Shown one piece after another: positions 34,266-46,992 of a stretch of DNA of 64,000 nt (positions within the stretch are counted from its first letter, which is position 1; each line of letters opens with the position of its first letter). The position numbers and the translations under genes are program-made. The DNA comes from Gnetum montanum (taxonomy: Eukaryota > Streptophyta > Gnetopsida > Gnetales > Gnetaceae). Location of the stretch: contig MNCI01025357.1 in NCBI GenBank assembly GCA_015680685.1, positions 223,179 through 287,178 on the forward strand, in the 5' to 3' direction. The notes under the pieces are model-generated. The model saw nothing but the letters and a program-made list of their open reading frames with translations. It made no database searches and had not been told where the DNA came from.

Positions 34266-34863
34266 TGTAACAATGAATTAGCAGTTTATTATTTGCAAAC
34301 TACACTTTCTGTTTCTACTGTCGGATAGTTTTAGAATTTTCCTTGGTGAACTACACCTTCTATTTCTACTGTCGGATAGTTTTAGAATTTTCCTTGGAGA
34401 TGAGATAAGACTTCTAAACTTGTTGTGAAGATCTATCTCAGTTAACAATGTGATAGCTTTGGATAGCAACATGACAGTTTTCGTTGCAATCCATCCATTC
34501 CAACCGATTCATTGTTATCTGGAAATGGTCTCATATTTTTCTAATAAATGGTAACTGATTCCTAGACCTTCTGACTTCTTGATGGGAGAACAAGGCACAG
34601 GGATTCAATTGTAGTGTAGCAGTTCAGGTCCCTTTCATAGTTGCTTACAGTCTACATACACCATCACCGTAGAACGCCCATGTGAATGAAGATCCAGAAC
34701 ATTCAGGCATCAATTGCATCAATGGCTAGAGGTCAGTTCAATCTATTTTTTCAAATTGATTTGTGCATTTTTTGTTTCATGCACATTTGTAGATTAAGAG
34801 ATCTGTTTTTACATGATTCCGCATGTGCAATCCGGGTTTGATGCACTAGAAAGATTTCTAACA
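34266..34863 (+). repeat. copia-H 3' LTR
   Basis: 598 bp, followed by TGATG. About 50 bp longer than the 5' LTR because of an internal tandem duplication. Confidence 0.94.
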
Positions 34864-34868
34864 TGATG

Positions 34869-36325
34869 TTGCTAGTCACCTGCTCACTACATGTACTCTT
34901 GACGTGCATGTCGTTCTGCCTGCCACACACACCACTATTGCCATGTGCATGTCAACTATTGATTTTATCTCCTATCGTGCCATTGCTAGCCAAGGGATTG
35001 AGGTCCAACTTTTGCTCCTTGTCACAATTGGCGCTTGTTGAGAGAAGGAGAGGCAGAGAACCCCCAAATGATCTCCTTTCATTACTAACCGCCACCTTTT
35101 ATAGCTATGCCTGCACCGTTCCATTGAATGATCACGTCTACCAGTTGCACATCGGTTATGTTCTCCACCACTTGCACGTCGGTTACCTACGTTGCCCATC
35201 TTGCCCACCTTCTCCATGAAACGCCCACTGCCATTGGTTATGTTCTCCACATTCTCCACCACCTTCAACAGATCAGCCATCACTTAGTTGCTGCTATTGC
35301 TGCATTCATCAGTTCCATAATGATTAATACCTGCATACTCAATAATATAGTTTTTGTCTCAATATAATAGCAGAGGGGCCCAACCCAAAAACTAGACAAA
35401 TGGAATCATAGGTTCCTCTTCGCTGCAACTATTCACCTCCTCCTCTTTATCCTCTCGTTACCTCCTCCTCTTTATCCTCTCATTACACACAAGAATCAAG
35501 TTTAAAGATTCATCATCTTGTCACACAAATAATAGCTAGCCATTAAACATTTTTTTTATGCTTTGCATTTGAATAAACTTTGGATGGCCATTTGCAATTC
35601 TACATTACGGTCTCAAAATAATGCACAAGGCATTCATTAATGAAAAAGTCAAAATAATGCACAAGGCATTCATTAATGAAAAAGACAGAAAGACAACCTC
35701 CTAACACTCTAGAACACTATGTGATTTATTATTTTTAAGATAGCAAAGATAGATGTTGTTGTACTGTGCATGGGAATTACACTTACAAATCTAATTTTCT
35801 TAAAGTGGTGTGTGATCTCGTTGTTGGTTAACTGCTCCTCCATGGTAGACCAGTGGAGGCATTTTTTTTAATGGCATGAACAAACATGTAATGTAAATGG
35901 TAGAGGAGAGATATAGTGTGTCTGGTTCTTCATTGACGCTCATGCCCAATGGCATTCTTTTGTTACTACTACTTTTGCTTTTGCTAAACTAATATGACCA
36001 ACTTTATTTATTTTTTAAACAAAAGGGATTCTACCAAACTAGCATATGTTTTAATTAACTAATTAATATTTTAATGCAAAAATATGGGCTTTATGGAATG
36101 ATGCCTAACACCACCTTCACAAAGCTTTCTTTTTCTTGGGTCAATTGGCATCTATATATTTGTTTATTTTCCAATTGCTGTAAAGCATGATCATGACTTA
36201 AGATTGTTGAAGAATAAATGCCTATTGGTAAAGATAGAAAACTTCTAGGACTTTTTAATTTTCATGATATTCAAACATATTTAAACATGGCCTTGTGCCT
36301 AGCATTGCCAATGTTGGCATCAACA
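34869..36325. other. Non-coding relic DNA between copia-H and element B
   Basis: Continues the CACCATT-like texture to about 35330, then becomes AT-rich without any gene I can support. It contains a perfect 36-base tandem duplication at 35613-35684. The last ~45 bases (36281-36325, reverse strand) resemble the start of a Tat-A-type LTR (TGTTGATGCC...ATGCTAGGCACAAGGCC), so the 3' LTR of B is either truncated or too diverged to follow. Confidence 0.55.
35613..35684 (+). repeat. 36-bp tandem duplication
   Basis: The unit beginning tcaaaataatgcacaaggca occurs twice in direct succession. Confidence 0.9.
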
Positions 36326-37517
36326 CCTAGACCCCAAACTAGAAATTGTATGCAAGTGCAAGGAACAACAAAATCACAGAAATTTTAAAAGAAGATGCAA
36401 AAGATAGAGAATTGAAAAGATCACAAAATAGATAAATTGAAATTTAAAAGTAAACTACATTGATCTAAACATGATTAAAAATAACCATATAAGCAAGAGA
36501 GAACTAGAAGTGGGCCATCCTTACCACACCATCTTATTTAATCAAGACCAGAATATATACTCTTTATAAATCATAACTTTAATTACATAGATACATATAT
36601 ATATTTTAAGTATATAACTAAGATCACATTCTCAATATTCTTACAATGTAAAAGTCAAAAGTATGCAAACTACTTTGAGCATAAGACTTATGCCAAACCT
36701 AATGAAGAGGACAAGCTTATCTTAGATCATAGCTAGTCATAACTTTCAGATTTTTCCTTGGGACTCTTTTCCTTTTTTTTTTTTTTTTTTTGGGAATTTT
36801 GGGGAAATAGGTTCAAAAGGGGAAATGGAGGCTAGGGTGAGGATTTCTGCCAAACCCCATCACACTCAAGAACTTATTACACTGCCAAAGAGCATAGTCA
36901 TCATTCCTTTTCTGTTGTCTTTTTCTTTTCTTTAAGTAAACTTTGCTTATGATATACTTCATTCTTAAGGTAGGAATTTTAACATGAGTTTGGCTGATTA
37001 GTTGCACTACCAAAGAACATGGTCCTTTCGGAACTTTGCCTATGGTTCCATTCAACCCTTGTGTATGTGCCTTTTAATTACTATCTATATGGCATCATAG
37101 CAAGTCTCCTGGGTGGCTAAGGATTCTCAAGTGGAGATTAACACACTTCACCCTGTTGATCATAGGGTAGTCATGGATCATCACACTTGAGGGCTAGGGC
37201 TTATGAGAGGGAAAATGACATTTTCCAAGGTTCCCTAGTGATTGTGGCTAATCATTCTCCAACTTCACATATCCTACACTCACATGATCATGATGATAAC
37301 ATGATAAGTTAGCATAAATCTTATCCTCCATAATCCAACATAACAAATAAAACTAAAACCTTGAAATAGACTGGGAAGAATCATAGAATTATTGAAATAT
37401 ATCATAAAAAGCATTATTTTCAAATTGTGTTATAATGACCCAACGCCTAGTAACTTAAATGATCATAATGATTACTAAAATCATATGAAAAGAACAAATC
37501 AAACCAAAACCAATATG

Positions 37518-37890
37518 CTAAGAAAGAGATGATGGAAATGCCAAAAAAAAACATGCAAATGCAACTATATACAAATGAAATGCATGGTAAAGGGAAAGAA
37601 AACATGCAACTAAGGATCTACCAAGTGTCCACATGGGGCACCTAAGTATAAATGCTTTAAAATTACTATGCAACTTATGTCCTTGCAAATCAACAATTTT
37701 GTAAACATTAAGGCCAATGACATTTGTAACTTGGAATGGGCTAGACCACATAGGAGAAAACTTAGTTTGAGGATCTGTTTGGCTAGATGCTCCATCTCTT
37801 TTTAGGACTAGATCTCTTATTTTAAAGACTTTACTTGCATGTTTCTTGTCAAACCATCTTTTAACAATTTGTTAAAATTCAAGACATAAT
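37518..37890 (-). pseudogene. Element B integrase C-terminus
   Basis: The frames after the deletion read QIVKRWFDKKHASK and MWSSPFQVTNVIGLNVYKI, matching the end of the Tat-A integrase. Several stops interrupt it, and the catalytic core is absent. Confidence 0.8.
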
Positions 37891-38415
37891 TATAATTCAC
37901 TTGTTCGTCTTCTATTAGGTACTAAATTTGATGTCCAACTTGAATGTTTCATAAGATGAATAATTTTAGATTCTAAAAGTTCATCAAGTTCTTCTTTCAT
38001 CCAAGTTTCAATCTTAGGTCTAACAGGTCTATGTTTTTGTAAGTCATCGAATACTTCTCTAGGAATATCTTCAATGGATATGTCATCAAAATTTTGCACA
38101 CCTTCTAATGTTTTAGTGGTTGGGATCTCATTTATATCTTTGTCCTTCTCTAAAGGTTGTGGGTCCCCTAAAAGAAATGTTTTTTTTATCATGTTGATGG
38201 TATGGCAAAGTATCTTCATAGATTTCTTTACATTCACTAGAAGTAAAAGGATTTATTTTTGAAATTTCACTCTTATGGTCATTTATAACATGTTCACTAA
38301 GATCAACTTCAATAACTCCAATATAAAGATTGGTATATTGATTTTCCAAAGATTTATTTTGTTGATTGAAGGTTGTAACTACTTGTTTATAGAAAGGCTC
38401 TCTTGGTATGACCAT
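37890..38415 (-). pseudogene. Element B linker joined to RT start
   Basis: Two overlapping frames match the Tat-A linker (YEDTLPYHQHD) and then jump, near VQNFDDISIEDIP, to the region just before RT (KIETWMKEELDELLESKII). The whole archaeal-type RNase H of Tat-A is missing in between. The sequence stops after NLVPNRR, where the large deletion to integrase begins. Confidence 0.78.
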
Positions 38416-38431
38416 GTATTTAGATTTTTCT

Positions 38432-38797
38432 TTAATAAGAATAAATAATTTTGAGAAATCTAACTAAAGAAGCCCCATATTTGGCTCCAAAAGTCCTAGA
38501 CAAGAGCACATGATTAGTGGGTGACATATCAACTACTAAGATATTTGTATAACATGTAAATGTAGGGTATTTTTTAAGTTGTGCTTTCATTCCTTTTAAA
38601 GACCCTACTATAGGTATGTTAGATCCATCGAGTTGTATCACACTTCTCACTTGTGGTATCATTTGTGCTTCTAAATTCTTACATACCTCAAGTGGCATGA
38701 CACTAATAGTTGCGCTAGAATCCATGAAACAATTATGGACATTCTTTCCTAAAATGACCAAAGTTGTTAAGAGAGGTTGATCTTTCTTGCTTGACAT
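38432..38797 (-). pseudogene. Element B protease (active site altered)
   Basis: 121 codons matching the Tat-A protease (LTTLVILGKNVHNCFMDSS, then CYTNILVVDM and VLLSRTFGAKYG). The active-site glycine of DSG is replaced: the motif reads DSSATIS. The change would be expected to inactivate it. Confidence 0.85.
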
Positions 38798-39659
38798 GGA
38801 ATTGTTTACATTTTGTATTGATAATGCATTAGGACTTTCTACGAAATGAACTTGCCTTTTGATTGTTGGAGATTTTTTTTAGTATTTTTGGGTGTACGAA
38901 TTATCTTTTGGATCATATCTTTTATTTCATTAAAATGTAAAAGATCAGACATTAAAATGTTGGCTTTAATTTTTTTTTAAAATTCTCAACTAGATCAAAA
39001 GTCTTATGTTCTTCTTTGGCTTCTTGTTGAGGTGGAGTTTTTTTTTTTAAGTATAGAAGGAGGTTTTGGTCATTGTGGGGCATTTTTTTAGGATGGCCCA
39101 ACTTGAGTATTTGTGTTGCTTTGACTAGGATCTATTCTAGTTGGATAAGTATAAGGATCATTCCTAGTTTGTTGTTGTGTGGTGTTCATAATGCCACTAA
39201 GTCTATAGTAGCAAGTGTTATGTGGGTTGGGATCACTTACCATGAATTATTCCAATAAGAAAACCTATTCATATTATATTTCATGAGGTACACTAAGGAC
39301 CATAATAGGGTTTTTTCCACTTTGTTGATTTTGGACATTATCATCATATAATGCTAAAAATTGAGAACAAGTTTTCTCAAAATGTTGCCTAGTGTTATGG
39401 AGATGACAATAATCATCATTGATTGATGTACTTGGCTTTTTAGATTATCTAGGAACCTTGTTGTTGTTTCACTTCGGTTCAACTACTTCATTGGAAAGCT
39501 TTTGAAGTGAAGTCATATCTCAGTCATTTGATTTTGAGTTGTATATCCAATAGGATTGGATATCTTATTTGGATTTATGATGGGTTGGATTAAGGCTTTC
39601 AATTGGTCATCATTCAAACCAATGTTCGATGGTAAAAATGAAGAAGATGTGGGACCTTG

Positions 39660-40440
39660 AAAATAGCTATCTATAGGTTGAGTCATTTGAAGGAGGGAGG
39701 AGTTTGAAACATAATATTGGTCATTGGGAAAGTTGGTAAAGATAAAGGACTAGATTGCATAGGGTTACTAACACTTATCGTTCCAAATTGGGTTTGAATA
39801 CTATTCATGAGGGTAATTTTTTCTAACTCAATAGCTTTAGCCATCACTCCTTGTATTCCTATTATGTTGGGATTAGATTTGATGGCATAGGCAAAGAATA
39901 AGTTAATGGTAGACAAGTAAAAATTGAGGATGCCACCAAGTTGTGGGTGCATCTCACTTGGCACATAAGCAAGTTGATGAAGAAATCTTAGGTTGTAATC
40001 CCAAACATTTTCCCTAGGTAGCTTTATTAAGCTTATGAAGTTGCTTGATGCTATGATAGGGCTAATGAACTTATTAAACTAAAGTAGGAACTTATTTTTA
40101 AATTCTTTCCACAAGTTGATAGAGTTATCAAGGAGCATAAAATCCCATTGGGTGGCTTTACCCTTGAAAGTTGTCACAAATACCCTACACGCTATGTCAT
40201 TTCGTACAATGTTATGGATGCCTAGTAAGGTTTCGAAACATTGCATATGTTGGTGGGCATCGCTAGTAGGGGCTGTGGGATTGAAGAAAAAATTTATGTT
40301 TTGGATGGATTTTGAAATATCATGGTAGTTGGTGAAGTTGAAAGGGTTGCTCACCAAAGGAGCTAGTGGTTGATTGGCTAGCATCCTAATTCAAGTTTTT
40401 CTAGTGATAGCAATTGGAAAAAGTGAGGCTCATTATTTTC
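39660..40440 (-). pseudogene. Element B Gag (Tat-like)
   Basis: Matches Tat-A Gag in order: NPFNFTNYHDISKSIQNINF, CFETLLGIHNI, KEFKNKFLL, YNLRFLHQLAYVPSEM and TLMNSIQTQFG. Split by stops at about 40078 and elsewhere. From 38800 to 39660 the reading is too damaged to assign beyond decayed Gag/linker. Confidence 0.82.
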
Positions 40441-40456
40441 TTAACTTAATCCTAGT

Positions 40457-40980
40457 TCATTGTTTTCTTGGCTTTGAGTCTTGCTTATACTTGGAGTCAT
40501 TTGCCTTCCTCTTAGGTGTCTCTATTGGACTGGAATATATTTGAACTTTCACAAGTTCCTCAAGTCTGATAATAGGTGTTTTTGAAGGCTCTTCATGATT
40601 CTGGTGGAGTTGTTCTGTAATAAACTCATTAGCATCGAGTTCTTCCAAGACAACAAAAGTGTTAACCTACTTCCCTTTATTGTGTATATGTTTGATTTCT
40701 ATGGTAGCATCTCTTCTCATCTGCTTCTTTGTGGGTTCATAGGGCTTGTCATGTGCTTATTCACATGGTACCCTTCTTGGATTTGGTTCATATTCATTCC
40801 TCTTAAGGTAGTTTGGAGCATATTAACTACTACATGATTTGGAGGCAAGACTATGTTGCCTTGTATGTCTCTCCACCTCATTTGATTGTCTTGATAAAAT
40901 ATGAAAGTAAAATTTGGACGATAAGGATTAGCATGAGCATATATGATTCTTGTTTGTATCGACATCCCCCATTCTTCTTT
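40457..40980 (-). pseudogene. Element B Gag head (Athila-like)
   Basis: Contains RPNFTFIFYQDNQMRWRD and GNIVLPPNHVVVNML, which match the Gag head of element C (DFTFILHQDEQLHW, then GNIVLPLDRFV). Tat-A has no counterpart. It marks the Athila-derived side of the chimera. Confidence 0.7.
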
Positions 40981-41165
40981 ATCAATGATTCTATCATTAC
41001 CTCTTTTTGTCTCCTTGGTAGGTGATTATGTATCCTTGTTTGAAGCCATGTTGTGGTTTAAGACATTTGGTTAAGTGTGCTTAATTGGTTAGAGTATGAA
41101 TTTTAACTTTGAGTTCTGATACAATGAACTTTATGAAATCAATTACACAACATACATTGACTAGT

Positions 41166-41183
41166 CCTTGGCAATGACACCAA
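41166..41183 (-). other. Element B primer-binding site
   Basis: Reverse complement TTGGTGTCATTGCCAAGG, a mutated form of the tRNA-Asp complement TTGGCGCCGTTGCCGGGG used by Athila elements. It abuts the LTR at 41184. Confidence 0.72.
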
Positions 41184-41232
41184 CGATGAGCAGTGAAGTA
41201 ATCCAACACCTAACCATACAATTCTTAGGTGT
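41184..41232 (-). repeat. Element B 5' LTR, inner part (split)
   Basis: The last ~49 bases of the LTR. The match to the D-type LTR at 57502-57550 (aatcccaacactcaaccatacaa) continues at 52408 after element C, which duplicated GGTGT (41228-41232, 52403-52407). Confidence 0.82.
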
Positions 41233-42268
41233 TGATGAGCGGCGTGGTACCCCTATGCTCAACCATATGAATATGAGTGTTTCATGCACGATCCCGTCAA
41301 ATTCCAAGGACTAAGTGCTTATGCACCCTTGTGGAACAAGGACAGGTTGATTGATCATTGTCTTCCCAAACTTACTTGTATGTCAAGATTGCATGGTTGA
41401 GTAAGCTTGAGGCATATGATTTTTATATATTTTATGTTTTTATGTCCTGTGCTAATAGGGAAAGAGAGAGATAACTAGGTGACTAATTTAACTTAACTAC
41501 TCATTAAATAAGTTTTAACTAATCCTAACACTAGCATCTGTTCCCACTTGCCCTACACATCTTGAACCAGTGCAAACACTACTGGGCTATTAAACGCTAG
41601 TCATTTCTGAGCTACCAAGTGTTACACATATGCTCAAAGGGGTCATGCTTGTTTAATTTAACAATTTTCTTAATTGATAAAAATGAATTGCTATGCTAAT
41701 AACATAAATGTAAAGTGCATAAAATAAAATAAAATAAAATAAACGCATAAGAAAATAAAATAAAATAAAATAAATGCGTAAGAAAACAAATCTCAAGTCC
41801 TGCAAGGATGAATCAAAGAGCTCATCTTTATTGCCAACACAATGGTGTGCTCAGGTACATTAATGCTTGAATAAAGATTTTTCCACACTTAAACCTCTTA
41901 CTATGGGCACTTGGAAAATACTCTAACTTTNTTCCACACTTAAACCTCTTACTATGGGCACTTGGAAAATACTCTAACTTTCAAATAGACTGCAAGAGTT
42001 TCGCTACTTTTCTACTGAAAGACTTTCTCCCAATTGTGTGCATAGGCACTGTATTTATAGACTTAGGAGAAACTACTCTAAAAATTAGAGTAACCGATTT
42101 ACTAATTAGAATAACTACTAAAGTAAATGCTAGAGTAACCACTCTAATAATTAGAATAATTGCTAATAATTAGAGTAAGTACTAAAGTAACTGCTAGAGT
42201 AACCACTCTAATAATTAGAATAACTACTAGAGTAACCACTCTAATAATTAGAGTAACTACTCTCATCA
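41233..42268 (-). repeat. Element C 3' LTR (with assembly duplication)
   Basis: 1036 bp as written. A 50-base block is present twice around a single N at 41931; without it the length would be about 985, close to the 990-bp partner. TATA box (reverse) at 42052-42059, TCTAATAATTAGAGTAAC array at about 42065-42268. Confidence 0.9.
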
Positions 42269-44240
42269 TACCTCCATGACTAAATAAAAACTCATCCTTG
42301 AGTATAGAAGAAAAGAAACGAATTCTTTACAAAATATTGGGAAGGTATGAGATTATTAACTAACTGACAACTGACAGTGGAATGGGATGATAGACTTAAC
42401 ATGGCTCGTGAACGGATGAATAAGTTTATTACAACATTAGTGTTCATGATCATTGTGGTAAATACTTGTACATAAATGACATCCAAGCCTTTATTTGGTA
42501 GCTTGTAGAGAAAGAGAGAGAAAGAAAATGAAGCATGTTGCCACTAACGCTAACATTGTGCCTTTCGTTATTTATCCATAGCCACACCACCAGACTTCCT
42601 CCTTTCGTAAATGCTTCAGTTCTAGTCCATCCTGAGTGCTTCCTCCAAGCCCATTTCATTGTTTTTATGATCATCATCTACACATACAACACAGTCACAA
42701 ATGAGAAAGGATAGATAAACCACAATGTAGTTGATACCTTGCCTCGATATGAAGCACATTGGCTGAGTTGTGATTATGGCAGAAACTAGTTCAAAGATTT
42801 ATCATAGGTGACTACCTAAGGTGTAGGGGTTAGGCAAATAGTAAAATGGAGAAAACTGAAAAATTCGTGCCAGGGCCCCCACGACTAAGAGCGAACCTTC
42901 GGTAGCTATAAGATGGAAAAATATGAGGAATAAGACAGATGGAAAAAAATAACAATAGTAATGCCAATAAAATAGGTGTCATGGATGGGGATGAAACAAG
43001 AGATGATTGATTGTAGGAAATGTTTAAGAAAAAGAACATAATAATTGCACCAAAAATGAATGCCAATGGGTCCTCCCCAAAGCAGGCTCATGCCTTTTAT
43101 GCCCTAACAAACCCACAAACCAAAGAGTCTGTAGGCTCTAGGAATGTCATTTGGAAGCAAGAGTTAAAAACTTACCCACAAGAATTCACCAAAAAAAAAA
43201 TAATGCATCAACCTAGAATGGACTAATGATAAAATTGACAATGAGTTGGAAAATGGGAAGAAAGATGGAGAGGAGAGAATGGAATGAAATCCCAAGAACA
43301 AGGTTGTGTAAAGCCCCTTTTGCATTTCATGGTTAAGATGACTCAGTAGAACTTCATTCCAAATCCAAACTTAAACTGACCACATTCATTGACCTCGCAT
43401 CAATACACCTAGCCAATCCATCCTCTTGAAGCAACAAGAATGCATTCACAAAGAGTGACCACCATCTTGAGGAGAGCAAGATGAAGAAGTAGGAAGTGAG
43501 AAAGGCCCTTAGTTAGAGGGAACCTTCAAACATGGGTAACATGTCTTTCCAGTTTCATAACCAGTGCTTGTAGCCAATATTGTTTTATTATGTCTAAGGG
43601 GTGTGTTTTGAATTCTCACTTTTCTCCTTTTTTTTTTGCATGAGAATTACACCATGCAAAGAATTATTTTTATTCACTTAGCTTCTTGATTTTTGAACAA
43701 TGTCAAAATGGTGGAAAACCCAAGAAACAAGCATCCAAGCACCCAAGAGAATGACTAGCACAATTGCATTGAATCCCCTTGAAGTCATACTCTTTTAATC
43801 CTTTGAGTCTTTCCTTGGTTTGAAAAGTACCTAGCCACCAATTCATTAATAAATTTACATCGAAAAAGGGGACTATACAATTCCAAGCCAAAGGAGACCA
43901 TAGAGTTGCATGGATGAGTGGATGACATGGAGTCACTACCTGTTTTACCAAAAGAACCATACCTTAATATCAGCATCATAATTCAAAGGTAAAAACCAAA
44001 CATTAGCAATCAATATGATATAATGCAATCCACCATCATGAGCACTTATTGGATGAAGAATAAAAGTAAATCAAGCAAACAAAGAAATAGTAAAAACATG
44101 AACAATGGTGTAAAAAAAAAATAAGAAAAGTTAGAAAAATGTGCAAAAAAAATTCAAAAAGAACTAAGGGCCTAAAATGGTTAGCATAGGTGGCCATCTC
44201 CCCCATGACTGAGTTGGAAGGAGGAGATCCAAAATAGTGA
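42269..44240 (-). other. Element C 3' non-coding region
   Basis: About 2 kb between integrase and the 3' LTR without a supported frame. The piece next to the LTR (tacctccatgac on +, purine-rich on -) is the likely polypurine tract; it recurs beside the D LTR at 59382. Blocks such as tcctccccaaagcaggct (43070) and catgggtaacatgtctttcc (43535) recur in D at about 62248 and 62740. Confidence 0.7.
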
Positions 44241-45380
44241 TCAAGGTTGTCCATCAATAGAGGTAGCATGTGTACTAGCTGTCCTAAGCTCATGGAAAGG
44301 TTTGGTTTGTTGTACGTTGACCAACAGTTTCTTGCCTAGGCTCTCAAGTTTGTATATTTTCATGGCCCCTAAAGGAAAAGTGTCATAAATAATATAAGTT
44401 CCTTCCCATAGTGTTTGAAATTTATTACATTGTGGCACATGTATGGGATTCTAGTAGAGAATCTTATCTCCCGGTTGATATTTAACTTTCCTAATCCTGA
44501 GGTTGTGACATTGTTTATTGAATGCCTTATGCAACTCGTTAGATGATAGTGCAACTAGTCAGATTTCATCTAGCAAGTTAAGGGTTACTAACCATTATAT
44601 TTATGCTAAATTAAGGTCAAGGTTGAGGTCACATGCCATGGATTGTGTATAGAGCTCAGTTTGAATGGGAAGCACTGGTAATTTACCATACACTAACTCA
44701 TAGGGAGAGTAGCCTGTAGGGAGTTTCCATGTGGAGCGGTATGCCCAAAGAGCTTCATTCAGTTTAGTGCACCAGTCTTGCTTAGAGTTGCTAATAGTTC
44801 TTATCAATATCTTTTTAATCTCCCTATTGGTGACCTCTACTTGACCATTCGCTTGGGGGTGGTATGGTGTAGTCAATTTATGCTCAATCCCTAAGTGTTG
44901 CATTAATTTCTAAAAAGTTGTACCTATGAAGTGGGTACCATTATCTAAAATAAGTGCATGAGGCACACCAAACATATTTATGATTTTTTGTTGAACAAAT
45001 TGTGCAACTGTAGATGATGTACAATTCTTAACAGCAGCTACTTCTACCCATTTAGTTAGGTAATCAACAACAACAATGATATAGGCTTTTCCATTGGACA
45101 TTGGTGTAATTGGCCCCATAAAATCAATTTCCCAAATATCAAAGGCTTCTAATGGTTGGATCCATTGTTTCAGACCCTCCATTCTAGCAGTCATTCCCCC
45201 ATCAGGTTGACAGTACTCACAAGATTCGATGAATTGATGGGCATCTTGAAACAATGTAAGCCAATAATATCATGCAAGTAAGATCTTGATGGCCATTCAT
45301 CTCCTAGCATAATGACCCCCACAAGGACCCTCATGAGTGACTTGGAGAACTCGTAGTTGATCTATATCACGAACACACCA
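44241..45380 (-). pseudogene. Element C integrase (broken)
   Basis: The zinc-binding region reads FIESCEYCQ. The catalytic core has the aspartates in WEIDFMGPI and LILDNGTHF and the glutamate in GQVEVTNREIK, followed by the Athila-like block WAYRSTWKLPTGYSPYELVY. The C-terminal part includes QTLWEGTYIIYDTFPLGAMKI. A stop near 44905 splits the core, and frameshifts near 44600-44440 separate the tail. It would catalyse insertion of the cDNA if intact. Confidence 0.88.
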
Positions 45381-46987
45381 TCAAACCAAGCCATCAGGAC
45401 ACACTTTGTAAAGTTGCCCATTGATTTCCATAAAGTACTTGGCTCGGTGAAGAAACTGTTGTTTCTTCTTAAGGTTTAACTCTTGTGGTATTTGTTGGGT
45501 GAGGAGATAGGTAAGAATGCTATTGTACCAGTTTTTCTCCATGAGTGATTGATTATTCACTACACCAGAAAAGAGGAATTCATCAGGAAAATAATTAGAA
45601 ATTGAATACTCTTCCTCTTTGTTGTCCCATTGCAACCGAGATAAATGATCAACAACTACGTTCTCGGTGCCTTTATAATTGATCATCATAAGATTGAAAT
45701 CTTGTAAGATTACAAGCCATCATATGATATGAAAACTTACCATTGGCTTATTCATGAGGAACCTTATTGCACTATGATCTATATGTATATATACTTTATA
45801 TCCCAATACATAGTGTCTAAACGTTTCTAGTGCAAACACTACAACCATTAATTCTCTCTGTGGTAGTGTAGTTAAGTTGTGCCCTAGTGATACTTCTACT
45901 TGCATAGTGGATGTAATAAGGACACTTCTAGTCATCTAACTATGTAAGTATGGGTCCTAAGGCATAGTTGGATGTGTTAGTCATGATATGGAATGGTTTG
46001 GACTAGTCAGGAGCTTGTAGAATGGGTGTTTCTACTAGCTTCTATTTTAGAGTTTGAAAAGCTAATTCACATTCCCTGGTCCACTTGAAAGGTACATCCT
46101 TTTTCGTTAACTCCACCAATGGTTTGGAAACCTTTGAAAAGTTCTCAATAAATCTCCTATAGTAGCTAGTATGTCCAAGGAATGATCGAATATCTTTGAC
46201 AGTTTTTGATTGATGGGTAATTCCTTGGATAAATTTGATTATCTCAGGGTCTACCTCTATCCCTATGTGTGAGATTTTGTGCCCTAGTACTACTCCCTCT
46301 TGGACCATCAAATGGATTCTCTACTAGTTGAGCCTCAAATTGGTTTCTACACATCTTTTTAACACTTGCGCTAACCGGTCCAAGGCTTGATCAAAGCTTG
46401 CTCCATAAGTGGAGAAGTCATTCATAAAGACTTCCACACCATTTCCTATTTGCTATTGGAATATGCTTAGAACTAATTGTTGAAACATTGTAGGGGCATT
46501 GCATAAGCCAAACAACATCTATTTGTATGCAAACATTCCCCAATGACTAATGAACATAGTCTTGGCTTGGTCTTCTAGGGCTATTTGTATTTGATTATAT
46601 TCGCTATATCCATCTAGAAAAATGTAGTAGCGATGCCCTATGATGGTGTCTAAGACTTGGTTAACAAATGACAATGGAAAGTAATCTTTGAATGTTGCCA
46701 TTTTCAGTAGCTTGAAATCTATGCACGCTCTCTATTTGCCTCCCTTTTTAGGTACAATAACTAAGGGGATAACCCATTTGCTATAAGCAATGGGGTATAT
46801 GAAACTAGCCTTGAGAAGCTGTTCGATTTCTTTTTTAACTACTTGCTTCAGCTTTAGGTTCAAATTCCTTTGCCATTGTCTTTGAGGCTTCATGCAGGGG
46901 TTGGTGTAAATCCTATGTTGGCATATCCTAGGATCTATTCCAGTTAATTCGAGATATGACCAAGAGAAGGCTTTTGACCATCAGTTG
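45381..46987 (-). pseudogene. Element C reverse transcriptase and RNase H (broken)
   Basis: RT pieces: FPLSFVNQVLDTIIG, FLDGYSEYNQIQIALEDQ and LFGLCNAP; the catalytic motif appears as FMND instead of the usual YMDD/FMDD. Then VVLGHKISHIGIEVDPE and IRSFLGHTSYYRRFI. RNase H pieces: TLPQRELMVVVFALETFRHY and YKGTENVVVDHLSRL. Stops occur near 46450, 46320, 45940 and 45710. The N-terminal end of RT is separated from the upstream frame by the solo LTR at 46993-47847. Confidence 0.86.
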
Positions 46988-46992
46988 ATTAC

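Larger units (their letters stand above)
27716..34863 (+). mobile_element. copia-H: near-complete Ty1/copia element
   Basis: 7148 bp, LTRs 27716-28262 and 34266-34863 (TGTAACAATG...TTTCTAACA), target duplication TGATG (27711-27715 and 34864-34868). It has a long 1.7-kb leader, then one Gag-Pol frame with a single in-frame stop, then RNase H in the next frame after a small deletion. The longer 3' LTR contains an internal ~50-base duplication (tctactgtcggatagtttt twice near 34312-34385). The low number of breaks suggests recent activity, but the RT active site is gone. Confidence 0.94.
36326..41183 (-). mobile_element. Element B: rearranged Tat-like element with Athila-like 5' head
   Basis: The - strand body from 36326 to about 40440 follows Tat-A: purine tract, related 3' non-coding DNA, integrase C-terminus, a short RT start, linker, protease and Gag. 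The RNase H before RT and nearly all of RT-RNase H-integrase are missing. From about 40440 to 41183 the Gag head and primer site instead resemble Athila-type element C. The adjoining 5' LTR (41184-41232 plus 52408-53237) belongs to the D-type family. B is therefore a chimera or two fused relics, heavily deleted and non-functional. Confidence 0.75.
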
